From assembly GCF_001279775.1 (NCBI RefSeq), contig NZ_LGDG01000238.1:1-64000 (forward strand): DNA of 64,000 nucleotides, read 5' to 3'. Numbering within the stretch: position 1 is the stretch's first letter; each line of letters begins with the position of its first letter. Of the stretch, positions 52,108-64,000 are shown one piece after another. The translations under genes were made by a program, and so were the position numbers. The stretch comes from Streptomyces sp. MMG1533. GTDB lineage: Bacteria; Actinomycetota; Actinomycetes; Streptomycetales; Streptomycetaceae. The notes under the pieces were generated by a model that searched no databases, was not told the origin of the DNA, and was given only the letters and a program-made list of their open reading frames with translations.

Positions 52108-53324
52108 CCGTTCCCCCCAGATGCGGCAGCGGCGAGTGGCAGTACGGCGGTCACCTCGAAGCCGCCCGGGCCCCGTGGTCCGGCGTCGAGTGTGCCACCG
52201 ACGCTGCGGGCCCGCTCCCGCATCCCGACCAGCCCGTAACCCGGGGTGCCGCCGAGCACGGGCCCGATCCCGTCGTCGGTCACCGACAGGTGCAGGGCGC
52301 CTTGCTCCTCGTACATCCGCAGGCGTACGGCGGGTTCGGGCCCGGCATGCCGCACCGCGTTGGTCAGCGCCTCCTGCACGATCCGGTACGCGGCGGCGCC
52401 CACCGCGGGCGGCGCCTGCCGGACCCGGACGTCGGGTTCCACCCGGGCCCCCGCGAGCCGCGCCGCCGCCACCAGGTCGGGCACGCCGTCGAGGCCGGGC
52501 AGCGGACCGCGTGCCTCGCCGTGCTCGGAGGCCCGCAGCACCTCCAGCGTCGTACGGATCTCCCCACGCGTACTCCGGCAGGTCTCGGCGATGTCGTCGA
52601 GGGCCTTGGCGACCGTCTCCCGGTCGAGGCGGTCGGGGTCGGCGGCCAGGACGTGGGCGGCGACGGAGGTCTGGACGCCGATGAGGGTGATGCTGTGTGC
52701 GAGCAGATCGTGCAGATCACGGGCGATGCGCAGCCGTTCTTCCGCGACCCTTCTGCGCGCCTCCTCCTCACGGGTGCGTTCGGCGCGCTCGGCGCGGTCC
52801 ACGATCGAGGCGACGTACTGGCGGTAGTAGCGCATGTCGACACCGCAGAAGAGCACGGCGACGACCCAGCCGGAGATCCGCAGCAGCTCGACGGCCTGCT
52901 TCTCGTCGACGGTGAGCATCACGCTCACGGAGACACCGAGCACCAGGCCGCCCGCCAGGATCGTGCGCAGGGGGCGCCCGGTGACCGCGACCGTGTACAG
53001 CGCGGTGAAGGCCGCCGCGGTGGGGGCGTTGTGGTTGTTGTCGAGGGCGTGGTACGGCACGACCAGCGCCACCATCACCGCGAGCACGAGCAGCGGACGG
53101 CGCCGGCGCCACACGATCGGCACGTGCGCGACGAGCAGCAGCGTCCAGCCGAGCGCGTCCGGGCGGCGGCTGTCGTCGGTGAACAACCCGATGCACACGG
53201 CGGCCACGGCGAGCCCGAGCGCGAAGAGCGCGTCGTTGCGGGTGCCGTGCGGGGCGGTGCGGGGATCGCGGTGGATCGCCGCGATGATCCGGTCGCTCAG
53301 GCTGGTTCGGCTGGTCTCCTGCAC
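52104..53324 (-). CDS. NarL-partner sensor histidine kinase
   Basis: The 406-residue kinase has several N-terminal membrane segments (about 35-150), a HisKA_3 box with phospho-His in ARDLHDLLAHSITLI, and an ATPase domain with AAYRIVQEALTNAVRHAG and GYGLVGMRERARSVGG. The GTG at 53324 has GGAGG eight bases upstream; another GTG at 53342 is possible. It is immediately upstream of its regulator and downstream of an MMPL transporter whose activity it may sense or control. Confidence 0.94.
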   Translation of the reverse strand: MQETSRTSLSDRIIAAIHRDPRTAPHGTRNDALFALGLAVAAVCIGLFTDDSRRPDALGWTLLLVAHVPIVWRRRRPLLVLAVMVALVVPYHALDNNHNAPTAAAFTALYTVAVTGRPLRTILAGGLVLGVSVSVMLTVDEKQAVELLRISGWVVAVLFCGVDMRYYRQYVASIVDRAERAERTREEEARRRVAEERLRIARDLHDLLAHSITLIGVQTSVAAHVLAADPDRLDRETVAKALDDIAETCRSTRGEIRTTLEVLRASEHGEARGPLPGLDGVPDLVAAARLAGARVEPDVRVRQAPPAVGAAAYRIVQEALTNAVRHAGPEPAVRLRMYEEQGALHLSVTDDGIGPVLGGTPGYGLVGMRERARSVGGTLDAGPRGPGGFEVTAVLPLAAAASGGNG

Positions 53325-53392
53325 GGGCTCATCCTCCGCCACGAGGGCGCCCCTCCGGGAGGGGAGGGACGCCCTGACGGTGTGCACGCGGC

Positions 53393-55480
53393 TCACACCG
53401 GCTCCGGCTGCCGTTCCGGGCGCTCCGGACTGGGCTCCGGCATCCGCGACAGCCGGCCCGGCCACCACACCTTCCGGCCGAGGAGCACGCTCGCCGTGGT
53501 CACCAGATAGGTCCGGACGAGGAACGTGTCGAGGAGGACGCCGACCGCGATGACGAAGCCGAGTTCGACGAGCCCCACCAGGGGCAGCGTGGTGAGCACG
53601 GCGAACGTCGCGGCGAGGACGACGCCCGCGGAGGCGATGACGCCGCCGGTGGTGCGCAGGGCGGTGAGCGCCGCGGTCTGCGGGTCGGCGCCGTTGAGTG
53701 ACTCCTCGCGCATCCGGTGCATCAGGAAGATGCCGTAGTCGACGCCCAGCGCCACCAGGAAGACGAAGGACAGCAGTCCGAGTCCGGGGTCGGTTCCCCC
53801 GAAGTCGAGCACCGGTCCGAAGACCAGTCCCCCGATGCCGAGCGCCGCGCCCCACACCGCGACCACGGCGACCAGCAGCATCAGCGGCGCGACGAGACTG
53901 CGCAGCAGGAACACGAGGATCACGAACACCGCGGCGAGCACCAGCGGCACGATGACCATGCGGTCCCGGGACTCGCTGTCGGCCAGGTCGATCTGCTGGG
54001 CGCTCGGCCCGCCGACGTAGGCGCCGTAGGAGTCGTCGAGGCCGTGGCGCAGGGCCTCGATGGTTTTGGTCTCGCCCGGTGACTCGGGGGCGGCGGTGGT
54101 GAAGACGGAGATCTCGGTCCAGCCGTCGCCACTGCGCCCGGCTTCCGCCTCGGCGACCCCGTCGGTCGTGCGGGCCTTGTCCAGGACGGCGCCCGCCTTG
54201 TCCGCCGGGGCGATGACCGTGACCGGCTGACTGCTGCGCTCCGGGTACTCGCGGGCCAGCGTCTGCATCGCGGCGATCGACTCGGGTTTCTCGGTGAAGG
54301 AGTCCTCCTGCTTGAGGCTCCCGGGCAGGTTGAGGACGCCGAGCGCGAGCGTGCCGAGGAGGACGGCACCGCCCGCGAGCACGGCGGCCGGCCGTCGGGT
54401 GGCCGAGGTGCCCATCGCGCCGAACAGCGAGCGGCGGTTCTTGGGCGTGCTGCCGAAGGCCGGGATCATCGGCCAGAAGATCCGCCGCCCGAGCAGCACC
54501 AGGACCGCGGGCAGGAGCGTGGTCATGGCGACCAGCGCGGCGAGCACACCGATCATGCCGACCGGCCCCATGCCGCTGCTGCTGTTCAGATCGGCGGCGA
54601 GCAGGCACAGCAGACCGGCCGCGACGGTCCCGGACGAGGCGAGGATCGCCGGTCCGCAGCCCCGCAGCGCGGTGCGCATGGCGTCGTACGGCCGCTCGTG
54701 GCGTCGTAGCTCCTCGCGGTAGCGGGAGATGAGCAGGAGCGCGTAGTCGGTGCCTGCGCCGAGGACGAGGATGGTCATCACTCCGCCGCTCTGGCCGGTG
54801 ATGGTGACGTCGAACAGTTCGTGGAGGCCGTATCCGGCGGCCATCGCCATGGCGGCGGCGACGCCCGCGACGGCGAGCGGGACCAGCCACAGGAACGGGC
54901 TGCGGTAGATGAGGATCAGCAGGACGGTGACCACGCCGAGGGTGGCCAGCAGCAGGGTGCCGTCGATCGTCTCGAACACCTTGCTCATGTCGGTGTTGAG
55001 CGCGCCGGGCCCGCCGACCTCGACACTGAGCCCGCCCGTGCCCTCGGCGAGGTCGCGCACGCCGTCCACGAAGGCGTTGCGGGCCTCCTCGTCCTGGCCC
55101 GGCTGGGTGCTGGACACCGGGTACATCAGGGTGGAGCCGTCCTCGGACGGGATGCCCCGCGGTGTGCCCGAGAGGTCGTAGGCGCCGCCGACCTCGGTGA
55201 CCTGGTCCGCGGCGGTCTGCCGGTCGGCGGAGGTGAGCCCGCCGTCCCGGTGGTACACGAGCACCAGGTCGGTCGACTCGCCGCCCGGCAACTCGTCCTG
55301 GATCCGCGCCACCTGGGTGGAGTCCGCGCTGTCGGGCAGATAGTCGACCGCGCGGTTCTGCTGTACGTCGCTGAACTTCCCGGCGAGCGGTCCGACGAGC
55401 ACGAGCGCGGCCAGCCACAGGCCGAGCACCACCCAGGGCACTGCGCCCCGTCGCCGTGTAAGTGTCCTTGCGGCCCCCAT
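53393..55480 (-). CDS. MMPL-family transporter
   Basis: The 695-residue protein has about 12 membrane helices in two repeats, with extracytoplasmic loops after helix 1 and helix 7. Typical pieces are GAGTDYALLLISRYREELRR in the first repeat and LGVDYGIFLMHRMREESLNG in the second, carrying proton-relay aspartates, and QSGGVMTILVLGAG. MMPL proteins (RND-type) export lipids or hydrophobic compounds. It lies 68 bases upstream of the kinase gene, on the same strand, so MMPL-kinase-regulator form one unit. Confidence 0.93.
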   Translation of the reverse strand: MGAARTLTRRRGAVPWVVLGLWLAALVLVGPLAGKFSDVQQNRAVDYLPDSADSTQVARIQDELPGGESTDLVLVYHRDGGLTSADRQTAADQVTEVGGAYDLSGTPRGIPSEDGSTLMYPVSSTQPGQDEEARNAFVDGVRDLAEGTGGLSVEVGGPGALNTDMSKVFETIDGTLLLATLGVVTVLLILIYRSPFLWLVPLAVAGVAAAMAMAAGYGLHELFDVTITGQSGGVMTILVLGAGTDYALLLISRYREELRRHERPYDAMRTALRGCGPAILASSGTVAAGLLCLLAADLNSSSGMGPVGMIGVLAALVAMTTLLPAVLVLLGRRIFWPMIPAFGSTPKNRRSLFGAMGTSATRRPAAVLAGGAVLLGTLALGVLNLPGSLKQEDSFTEKPESIAAMQTLAREYPERSSQPVTVIAPADKAGAVLDKARTTDGVAEAEAGRSGDGWTEISVFTTAAPESPGETKTIEALRHGLDDSYGAYVGGPSAQQIDLADSESRDRMVIVPLVLAAVFVILVFLLRSLVAPLMLLVAVVAVWGAALGIGGLVFGPVLDFGGTDPGLGLLSFVFLVALGVDYGIFLMHRMREESLNGADPQTAALTALRTTGGVIASAGVVLAATFAVLTTLPLVGLVELGFVIAVGVLLDTFLVRTYLVTTASVLLGRKVWWPGRLSRMPEPSPERPERQPEPV

Positions 55481-55618
55481 GGACGGGCCTCCCTCCGGTC
55501 GGAATGTCTGGGTCGTTTCCAGACTCCCGGCGGGCAGGGGGCGATTCGTCGGGCGGGAGGGCGAGTTGCGGGGTACTGCCCGGGGTGACCGGGCGGGCGC
55601 GTTACTCCCCGGGGAGTA

Positions 55619-56314
55619 TCAGGACGGCGTCCGCGCCGACACCAGCAGCCGGGTCACGTCGTCCGCGCAGATGGTCAGGGCTGCGCCCACGGTGGACAGG
55701 ACATCGCGCTCGGCCGGGGTGTACGGGCCGTCCGCGAGGGCGATCCGGGCACCCTGCAGCAGGATCGATTCGCGGCCGGCGGGGGCGAGGTGCGGGGCCA
55801 GCGGGTCCAGCGCCTCGTGCAGCTCTATGGCCAGCCCCGTGCCGCACGGGCGGCCGTAGACCCGCCCGGTGTCCAGGGCCAGCGCCTCGACCAGGGCGTT
55901 CAGCTGCTCCTCCGTGCAGTCGTCGAAGCCGGCGGCGCGGACCGTGGCCGCGGCGGCCTCCAGCGACGTACGGGAACAGGTGCCGCCTGCCGAGAGGATC
56001 GCGAGGGCGACCGTGTGGACGGCGTCCCTGAGCATCGCGGAGAAGCGGGTGGTCGTCGGGTGGTCGAGGGCGTCGGTGCCGAAGTGGCGGCGGCAGGCCG
56101 CGCACTCCACGACGGGACCGGTCTCGCCACGCGGCAGCACGGGCACACCGAGCAGGGTGAAGCGGCGGTGCCCGGTCAGCCGCTGGAAGTTGCGGTCGCC
56201 ACCGCAGCCGGGGCAGAAGAACTCCCCGTCCCCCACGGGCGTCCACGCGGTGCGGGTGCCCAGGAGGCGCGCAGGCCTGGCAGCACGGCCGTTTCGTCCC
56301 CGTCCTGGCAGCAC
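55619..56314 (-). CDS. TerB-like protein with N-terminal zinc ribbon
   Basis: The 231-residue protein has a zinc ribbon at the N-terminus: FFCPGCGGDRNFQ and then ECAACRRHFG (two C-x2-C pairs). A TerB-like helical domain follows (TRFSAMLRDAVHTVALAILSAGG through LAPAGRESILLQGARIALADGPYTPAERDVLSTVGAAL). TerB proteins are linked to tellurite and membrane stress, but this cytoplasmic zinc-ribbon type is not characterised. The GTG at 56314 has GGAGGTG seven bases upstream. Confidence 0.82.
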   Translation of the reverse strand: MLPGRGRNGRAARPARLLGTRTAWTPVGDGEFFCPGCGGDRNFQRLTGHRRFTLLGVPVLPRGETGPVVECAACRRHFGTDALDHPTTTRFSAMLRDAVHTVALAILSAGGTCSRTSLEAAAATVRAAGFDDCTEEQLNALVEALALDTGRVYGRPCGTGLAIELHEALDPLAPHLAPAGRESILLQGARIALADGPYTPAERDVLSTVGAALTICADDVTRLLVSARTPS

Positions 56315-56542
56315 GTCAGCACCTCCGTAACTCCCCCACGGCCTCAAGGGCGCGGGAGGTGCCCCCAACGGCAACGTCGCCGCGCTTGCGTGATGTTAGC
56401 CACATCCGAGACTCGGCGTCATTACCCCTGACGAGACCTTCCCGTGACCTGCACATGGATTGGCCGGTATACGACGGGACACAGCGGGGCCCCGCCCGCC
56501 GGACAAATGGCGAACGGGGCCCTAAACCGCCGGTGGGGCTGG

Positions 56543-58395
<1,853 letters not shown>

Positions 58396-58586
58396 GATGG
58401 TCCGCAGCCTAGCCGAGCCGCGCCGGTTGCGGGGGCCCGTATCAGTATGCGGGACCCCGGGGATCAATGGGACAAAAAGTGCGCCATACCACTTCGCTAC
58501 CGACGGTGAGGCTTCTTATCCCTACATTTCACCAATCATGGTTGCGGGTGGTGACAGCGGCATAACTCAGTGCAAGGGTGCCGGGC

Positions 58587-59657
58587 ATGATGACGAACGG
58601 GGGCTTCGAGCCCGTCTTCTGCACCGTCGTACCGCCGCATGTCCTCGACAAGCTGGCCGGCAACGACGACCCCGCACTCTCCGGTCCCGCCCAGCGCACC
58701 CTGATGCGCGACAGCGAGCTGCGCGCCAAGCGCCGTGTGACCACCGAATTCCGCCTCGCGGCGGCGCCGTCGGCGAAGGCACCGTCGGACCAGCCGCTGC
58801 GCACCATCTACGACGCCGGGCACAAGACCGGCCTGCCCGGCACCAAGGTGCGCGAAGAGGGCTCGGAACCCGGCCAGGACGCGACGGTCAACCGCGCCTA
58901 CGCCGGGCTCGGCGCCACCTTCGACCTGTTCCTCAAGGCCTACGGCCGCCACTCGATCGACGGCGACGGCCTGCCCCTGGACGCCACCGTCCACTACGAC
59001 GAGAACTACGGCAACGCCTTCTGGAACGGCGAACAGATGGTGTTCGGCGACGGTGACGGCGAGATCTTCCTCGACTTCACCATCCCGATCGACGTCATCG
59101 GCCACGAGCTGACCCACGGCGTCACGCAGTACACGGCGAACCTCACCTACTTCGGCCAGCCGGGTGCCCTGAACGAGTCGATGTCCGACGTCTTCGGCTC
59201 GCTGATCAAGCAGTACACGCTCGGCCAGACCGCCGCCGAGGCCGACTGGCTGATCGGCGCGGGCCTGCTCGCCCCCAGCGTCACCGGCAAGGCCCTGCGC
59301 TCCATGAAGGAACCGGGCACCGCCTACGACGACGACGTCCTCGGCAAGGACCCGCAGCCCGCGACCATGGACGACTACGTCCGCACCGGCCGCGACAACG
59401 GCGGCGTCCACATCAACTCCGGCATCCCCAACCACGCCTTCTACCTGGCCGCGACCGCCCTCGGCGGCCACGCCTGGGAGAAGGCGGGCCAGATCTGGTA
59501 CGACGCCCTGACCGGCGGCGAGCTGACGGAGCGCGCGTTCTTCGGCGACTTCGCCAAACTGACCGTGAAGGCCGCGCGGGAGCGCTTCGGCGACGGCGGC
59601 GAGGAACTCCGGGCCGTGGAGAAGGCCTGGGAGCAGGTCGGGGTGCGCATTCTCTGA
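58587..59657 (+). CDS. M4-family (protealysin-like) metallopeptidase
   Basis: This 356-residue thermolysin-family protease has H173-E-L-T-H177 (HExxH), E197 in NESMSD and the C-terminal GVHINSGIPNHAF with catalytic His. There is no signal peptide; instead it starts MMTNGGFEPVFCTVVPPHVLDKLA, carrying the PPxxL-type propeptide motif of protealysin-like, intracellular members. It may act on bacterial or host intracellular proteins. The next gene, 21 bases downstream, is the family inhibitor emfourin. ATG 58587 and a GTG at 58578 are both possible. Confidence 0.92.
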   Translation: MMTNGGFEPVFCTVVPPHVLDKLAGNDDPALSGPAQRTLMRDSELRAKRRVTTEFRLAAAPSAKAPSDQPLRTIYDAGHKTGLPGTKVREEGSEPGQDATVNRAYAGLGATFDLFLKAYGRHSIDGDGLPLDATVHYDENYGNAFWNGEQMVFGDGDGEIFLDFTIPIDVIGHELTHGVTQYTANLTYFGQPGALNESMSDVFGSLIKQYTLGQTAAEADWLIGAGLLAPSVTGKALRSMKEPGTAYDDDVLGKDPQPATMDDYVRTGRDNGGVHINSGIPNHAFYLAATALGGHAWEKAGQIWYDALTGGELTERAFFGDFAKLTVKAARERFGDGGEELRAVEKAWEQVGVRIL

Positions 59658-59678
59658 CTCCGTACTAGACAGGGAGCC

Positions 59679-59945
59679 ATGCGTATTCAGGTGAGGCGCA
59701 CGGGCGGGTTCGCGGGCATCGAGCGGCATGCCGAGGTGAACACCTCGGACCGGACCGATGCCCACGAATGGCACGCCCTGGCCGAGAAAGCGGTCGCCGC
59801 CGGCCGGGGCACGCCCCCGATCGGGGTGCCGGACGGCTTCAGCTACCAGATCACGGTGGACGGGAAGACGGTGTACTGCTCGGATCCCCGGCTCACGGAG
59901 GAGCAGCGGAAGCTGATCTCGCGGGTGCTGAAGGAAGGGGCGTGA
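59679..59945 (+). CDS. Emfourin-like protealysin inhibitor
   Basis: The 88-residue protein starts MRIQVRRTGGFAGIERHAEVNT and ends SYQITVDGKTVYCSDPRLTEEQRKLISRVLKEG in pieces. The size, RVxRxGGFAG start and position next to a protealysin-like M4 gene fit emfourin, the slow-tight inhibitor that blocks the protease active site. From memory, such protease-inhibitor pairs occur widely. It probably keeps the cytoplasmic peptidase off until needed. Confidence 0.85.
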   Translation: MRIQVRRTGGFAGIERHAEVNTSDRTDAHEWHALAEKAVAAGRGTPPIGVPDGFSYQITVDGKTVYCSDPRLTEEQRKLISRVLKEGA

Positions 59946-59987
59946 CGGCGGGCGCGTAACTCGTTGTTCACGCCTGCCCGTTGACTT

Positions 59988-60005
59988 CCGTACCCGCCAG
60001 TACGG
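59988..60005. promoter_or_regulatory. Inverted repeat upstream of the GH1 gene
   Basis: CCGTAC-N6-GTACGG lies 12 bases before the beta-glucosidase ATG (60018) and just after a TTGACT (59981-59986) that could be a -35 box. It is a possible operator. Confidence 0.4.
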
Positions 60006-60017
60006 ATGATCCGGCGC

Positions 60018-61325
60018 ATGGCGACGAACCCCGTACCCCAGTTCCCGGACGGCTTCCTGTGGGGCGTCTCGACCTCGGCGCACCAGATCGAGGGAGCGGC
60101 GGACGAGCGCGAGCCGTCCGTCTGGGACGCCTTCACGGCCGAGCCGGGACATGTGAAGGACGGCTCCACGGCAGCGGTGGCCTGCGACCACTACCACCGC
60201 TACCGCGAGGACGTGGCCCTCCTGGCGGGCCTGGGCGTGGACGCGTACCGCTTCTCGATCTCCTGGCCGAGGGTGCGTGCCGAGGGCGGCCTGGACTTCT
60301 ACGACCGGCTGGTCGACGAGCTGTGCGCGGCGGGTATACGCCCGGTCCCGACCCTCTTCCACTGGGATCTTCCGGTGTCCCTCGACTGGCTGGAGCGGGA
60401 CACGGCGTCGCATTTCGCGGAGTACGTGTCGGTCGTCGCCGACCGTCTGGGCGACCGCGTGAAGAAGTGGATCACGATCAACGAGCCCGCGGAACACACG
60501 CTGTTCGGGCACGCTCTGGGCGCGCACGCCCCCGGCAAGCAGCTGATGTTCGACGCGCTCCCGGCCGCCCACCACCAACTCCTCGCCCACGGTCTTGCCG
60601 TACGGGCCCTGCGCGCGTCCGGCGCCACGGACATCGGTATCGCCAACTCCCACGGCCCGACGTGGCCGGCTTCGCAGGACCCCGCGGACGTGGAGGCGGC
60701 CGGCTTCTACGACCTCCTCCTCAACCGCCTCTTCTCGGACCCGGTCCTGCTGGGCGAATACCCGGAGGGCCTCGGGGAGTTGATGCCGGGCGACGACATC
60801 TCGGCCGACCTGAAGGTCATCGGGGAGCCGCTGGACTGGTACGGCATCAACTACTACGCGCCGACCCGGGTGGGCGCCCCGCAGGGCGCGGACATCGAGT
60901 TCGGCGGTCTGACGATCCCGGCGGAACTCCCCTTCTCCGTAAGGGAGATCGAGGGCGTCCCGGTGACGGACTTCGGCTGGCCGGTGGTCCCCGAGGGCCT
61001 GACGGACCTCCTGACCACCTTCCACGACCGCTACGCCGACCGCCTCCCCCCGATCGTCATCACCGAGAACGGCTGCTCCTACGCAGGCATCGACGACCAG
61101 GCCCGCATCACCTACCTGGACGGCCACATCCGGGCCCTGCACCGGGCGTCGGAGGCCGGCGTGGACGTCCGCGGCTACTTCGTCTGGTCCCTCCTGGACA
61201 ACTTCGAGTGGGCGGAGGGCTACGCACGGCGGTTCGGGCTGATCCACGTGGACTACGAGACGCTGGAGAGGACACCGAAGGCGTCGTACACCTGGTACCG
61301 GGACCTGCTGAGGGCACAGCGCTGA
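60018..61325 (+). CDS. GH1-family beta-glucosidase
   Basis: This 435-residue enzyme hydrolyses beta-glucosides or galactosides. It starts PQFPDGFLWGVSTSAHQIEGAADE, and has the acid/base Glu in TINEPAEH, nucleophile Glu in ITENGCSY and aglycone segment DFGWPVVPEGL. No signal peptide, so it works on imported disaccharides. The ATG at 60018 is preferred over 60006 for the conserved N-terminus. No sugar transporter is next to it. Confidence 0.95.
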   Translation: MATNPVPQFPDGFLWGVSTSAHQIEGAADEREPSVWDAFTAEPGHVKDGSTAAVACDHYHRYREDVALLAGLGVDAYRFSISWPRVRAEGGLDFYDRLVDELCAAGIRPVPTLFHWDLPVSLDWLERDTASHFAEYVSVVADRLGDRVKKWITINEPAEHTLFGHALGAHAPGKQLMFDALPAAHHQLLAHGLAVRALRASGATDIGIANSHGPTWPASQDPADVEAAGFYDLLLNRLFSDPVLLGEYPEGLGELMPGDDISADLKVIGEPLDWYGINYYAPTRVGAPQGADIEFGGLTIPAELPFSVREIEGVPVTDFGWPVVPEGLTDLLTTFHDRYADRLPPIVITENGCSYAGIDDQARITYLDGHIRALHRASEAGVDVRGYFVWSLLDNFEWAEGYARRFGLIHVDYETLERTPKASYTWYRDLLRAQR

Positions 61326-61365
61326 GGGCACGGCGCTGAGGCCCGCTCAGGGCCGACAGCGGAGT

Positions 61366-61386
61366 CCAGGGGGCGGAGCCCCCTGG
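61366..61386. terminator. Bidirectional hairpin between GH1 gene and era
   Basis: CCAGGGGGC-GGA-GCCCCCTGG is a perfect 9-bp stem with a 3-base loop, halfway between two convergent genes. The same hairpin type is frequent between Streptomyces genes. Confidence 0.8.
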
Positions 61387-61408
61387 GGGACGCGTGGGCA
61401 GATCTCGC

Positions 61409-64000
<2,592 letters not shown>

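Overview
The window reads as a chromosome segment from a Streptomyces. GC is very high with strong third-position G/C bias, GTG starts are common, ATGA/GTGA stop-start overlaps are frequent, and several Streptomyces families are present (XRE-DUF397 pairs, SCO2521/SCO2522/SCO2525 families, SigE-family sigma factor, the LeuL leader peptide). From memory, much of the gene order (ppdK ... dus ... glyS, znuA-znuC-znuB-zur, uppS, recO ... leuA ... era) follows the S. coelicolor region around SCO2494 to SCO2539. The final amtB-glnK pair sits elsewhere (near SCO5583) in that genome, so the right edge may be a synteny break.

Layout. 1-622: a TnpB-like gene start leaving the left edge beside a LysE exporter that lost its 5' half. 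637-4173: SDR oxidoreductase, SulP transporter and beta-carbonic anhydrase, the last two translationally coupled. 4266-6751: two-component pair whose regulator has an unusual repeat linker. 6906-7373: chloramphenicol-phosphotransferase-like sequence lacking its P-loop. 7872-10619: pyruvate phosphate dikinase, with structured intergenic DNA on both sides. 11108-15902: ROK regulator divergent from two coupled carbohydrate-active enzymes. 16057-26665: membrane sulfatase-like protein, Dus, two DHA2-type exporters with AraC and MmyB-like regulators, VOC protein, TetR and aldo/keto reductase under a cluster of palindromic operators. 26852-34553: EEP-family enzyme, glycyl-tRNA synthetase, the zinc regulon znuA-znuC-znuB-zur with a Zur box over the znuA start, UppS and RecO.

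34600-41890 is the accessory core: two tiny coupled genes, an XRE regulator with a duplicated DUF397 partner, SCO2521 and SCO2522 family proteins, a GNAT-membrane fusion, a D-amino-acid-oxidase-like flavoprotein, a frameshifted remnant, and an SCO2525-family methyltransferase with a further coding-like remnant behind it. 42014-49088: secreted tripeptidyl-aminopeptidase-type hydrolase, exported GH-like protein, class A beta-lactamase, AraC regulator, methyltransferase, protein tyrosine phosphatase and a SigE-family sigma factor with its membrane partner. 49196-56314: DapA-like aldolase, lipoprotein, MMPL transporter with a NarL-type two-component pair, TerB-like zinc-ribbon protein. 56543-61325: leuA with its leader peptide, a cytoplasmic protealysin-like M4 peptidase paired with an emfourin-type inhibitor, and a GH1 beta-glucosidase. 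61409-64000: Era, then amtB-glnK behind a GlnR-type box.

No rRNA, tRNA or CRISPR array was recognised. The strongest candidates for undescribed biology are the reduced SCO2521/SCO2522/SCO2525 neighbourhood with its GNAT-membrane fusion, the M4 peptidase-emfourin pair, and the operator array upstream of the aldo/keto reductase.
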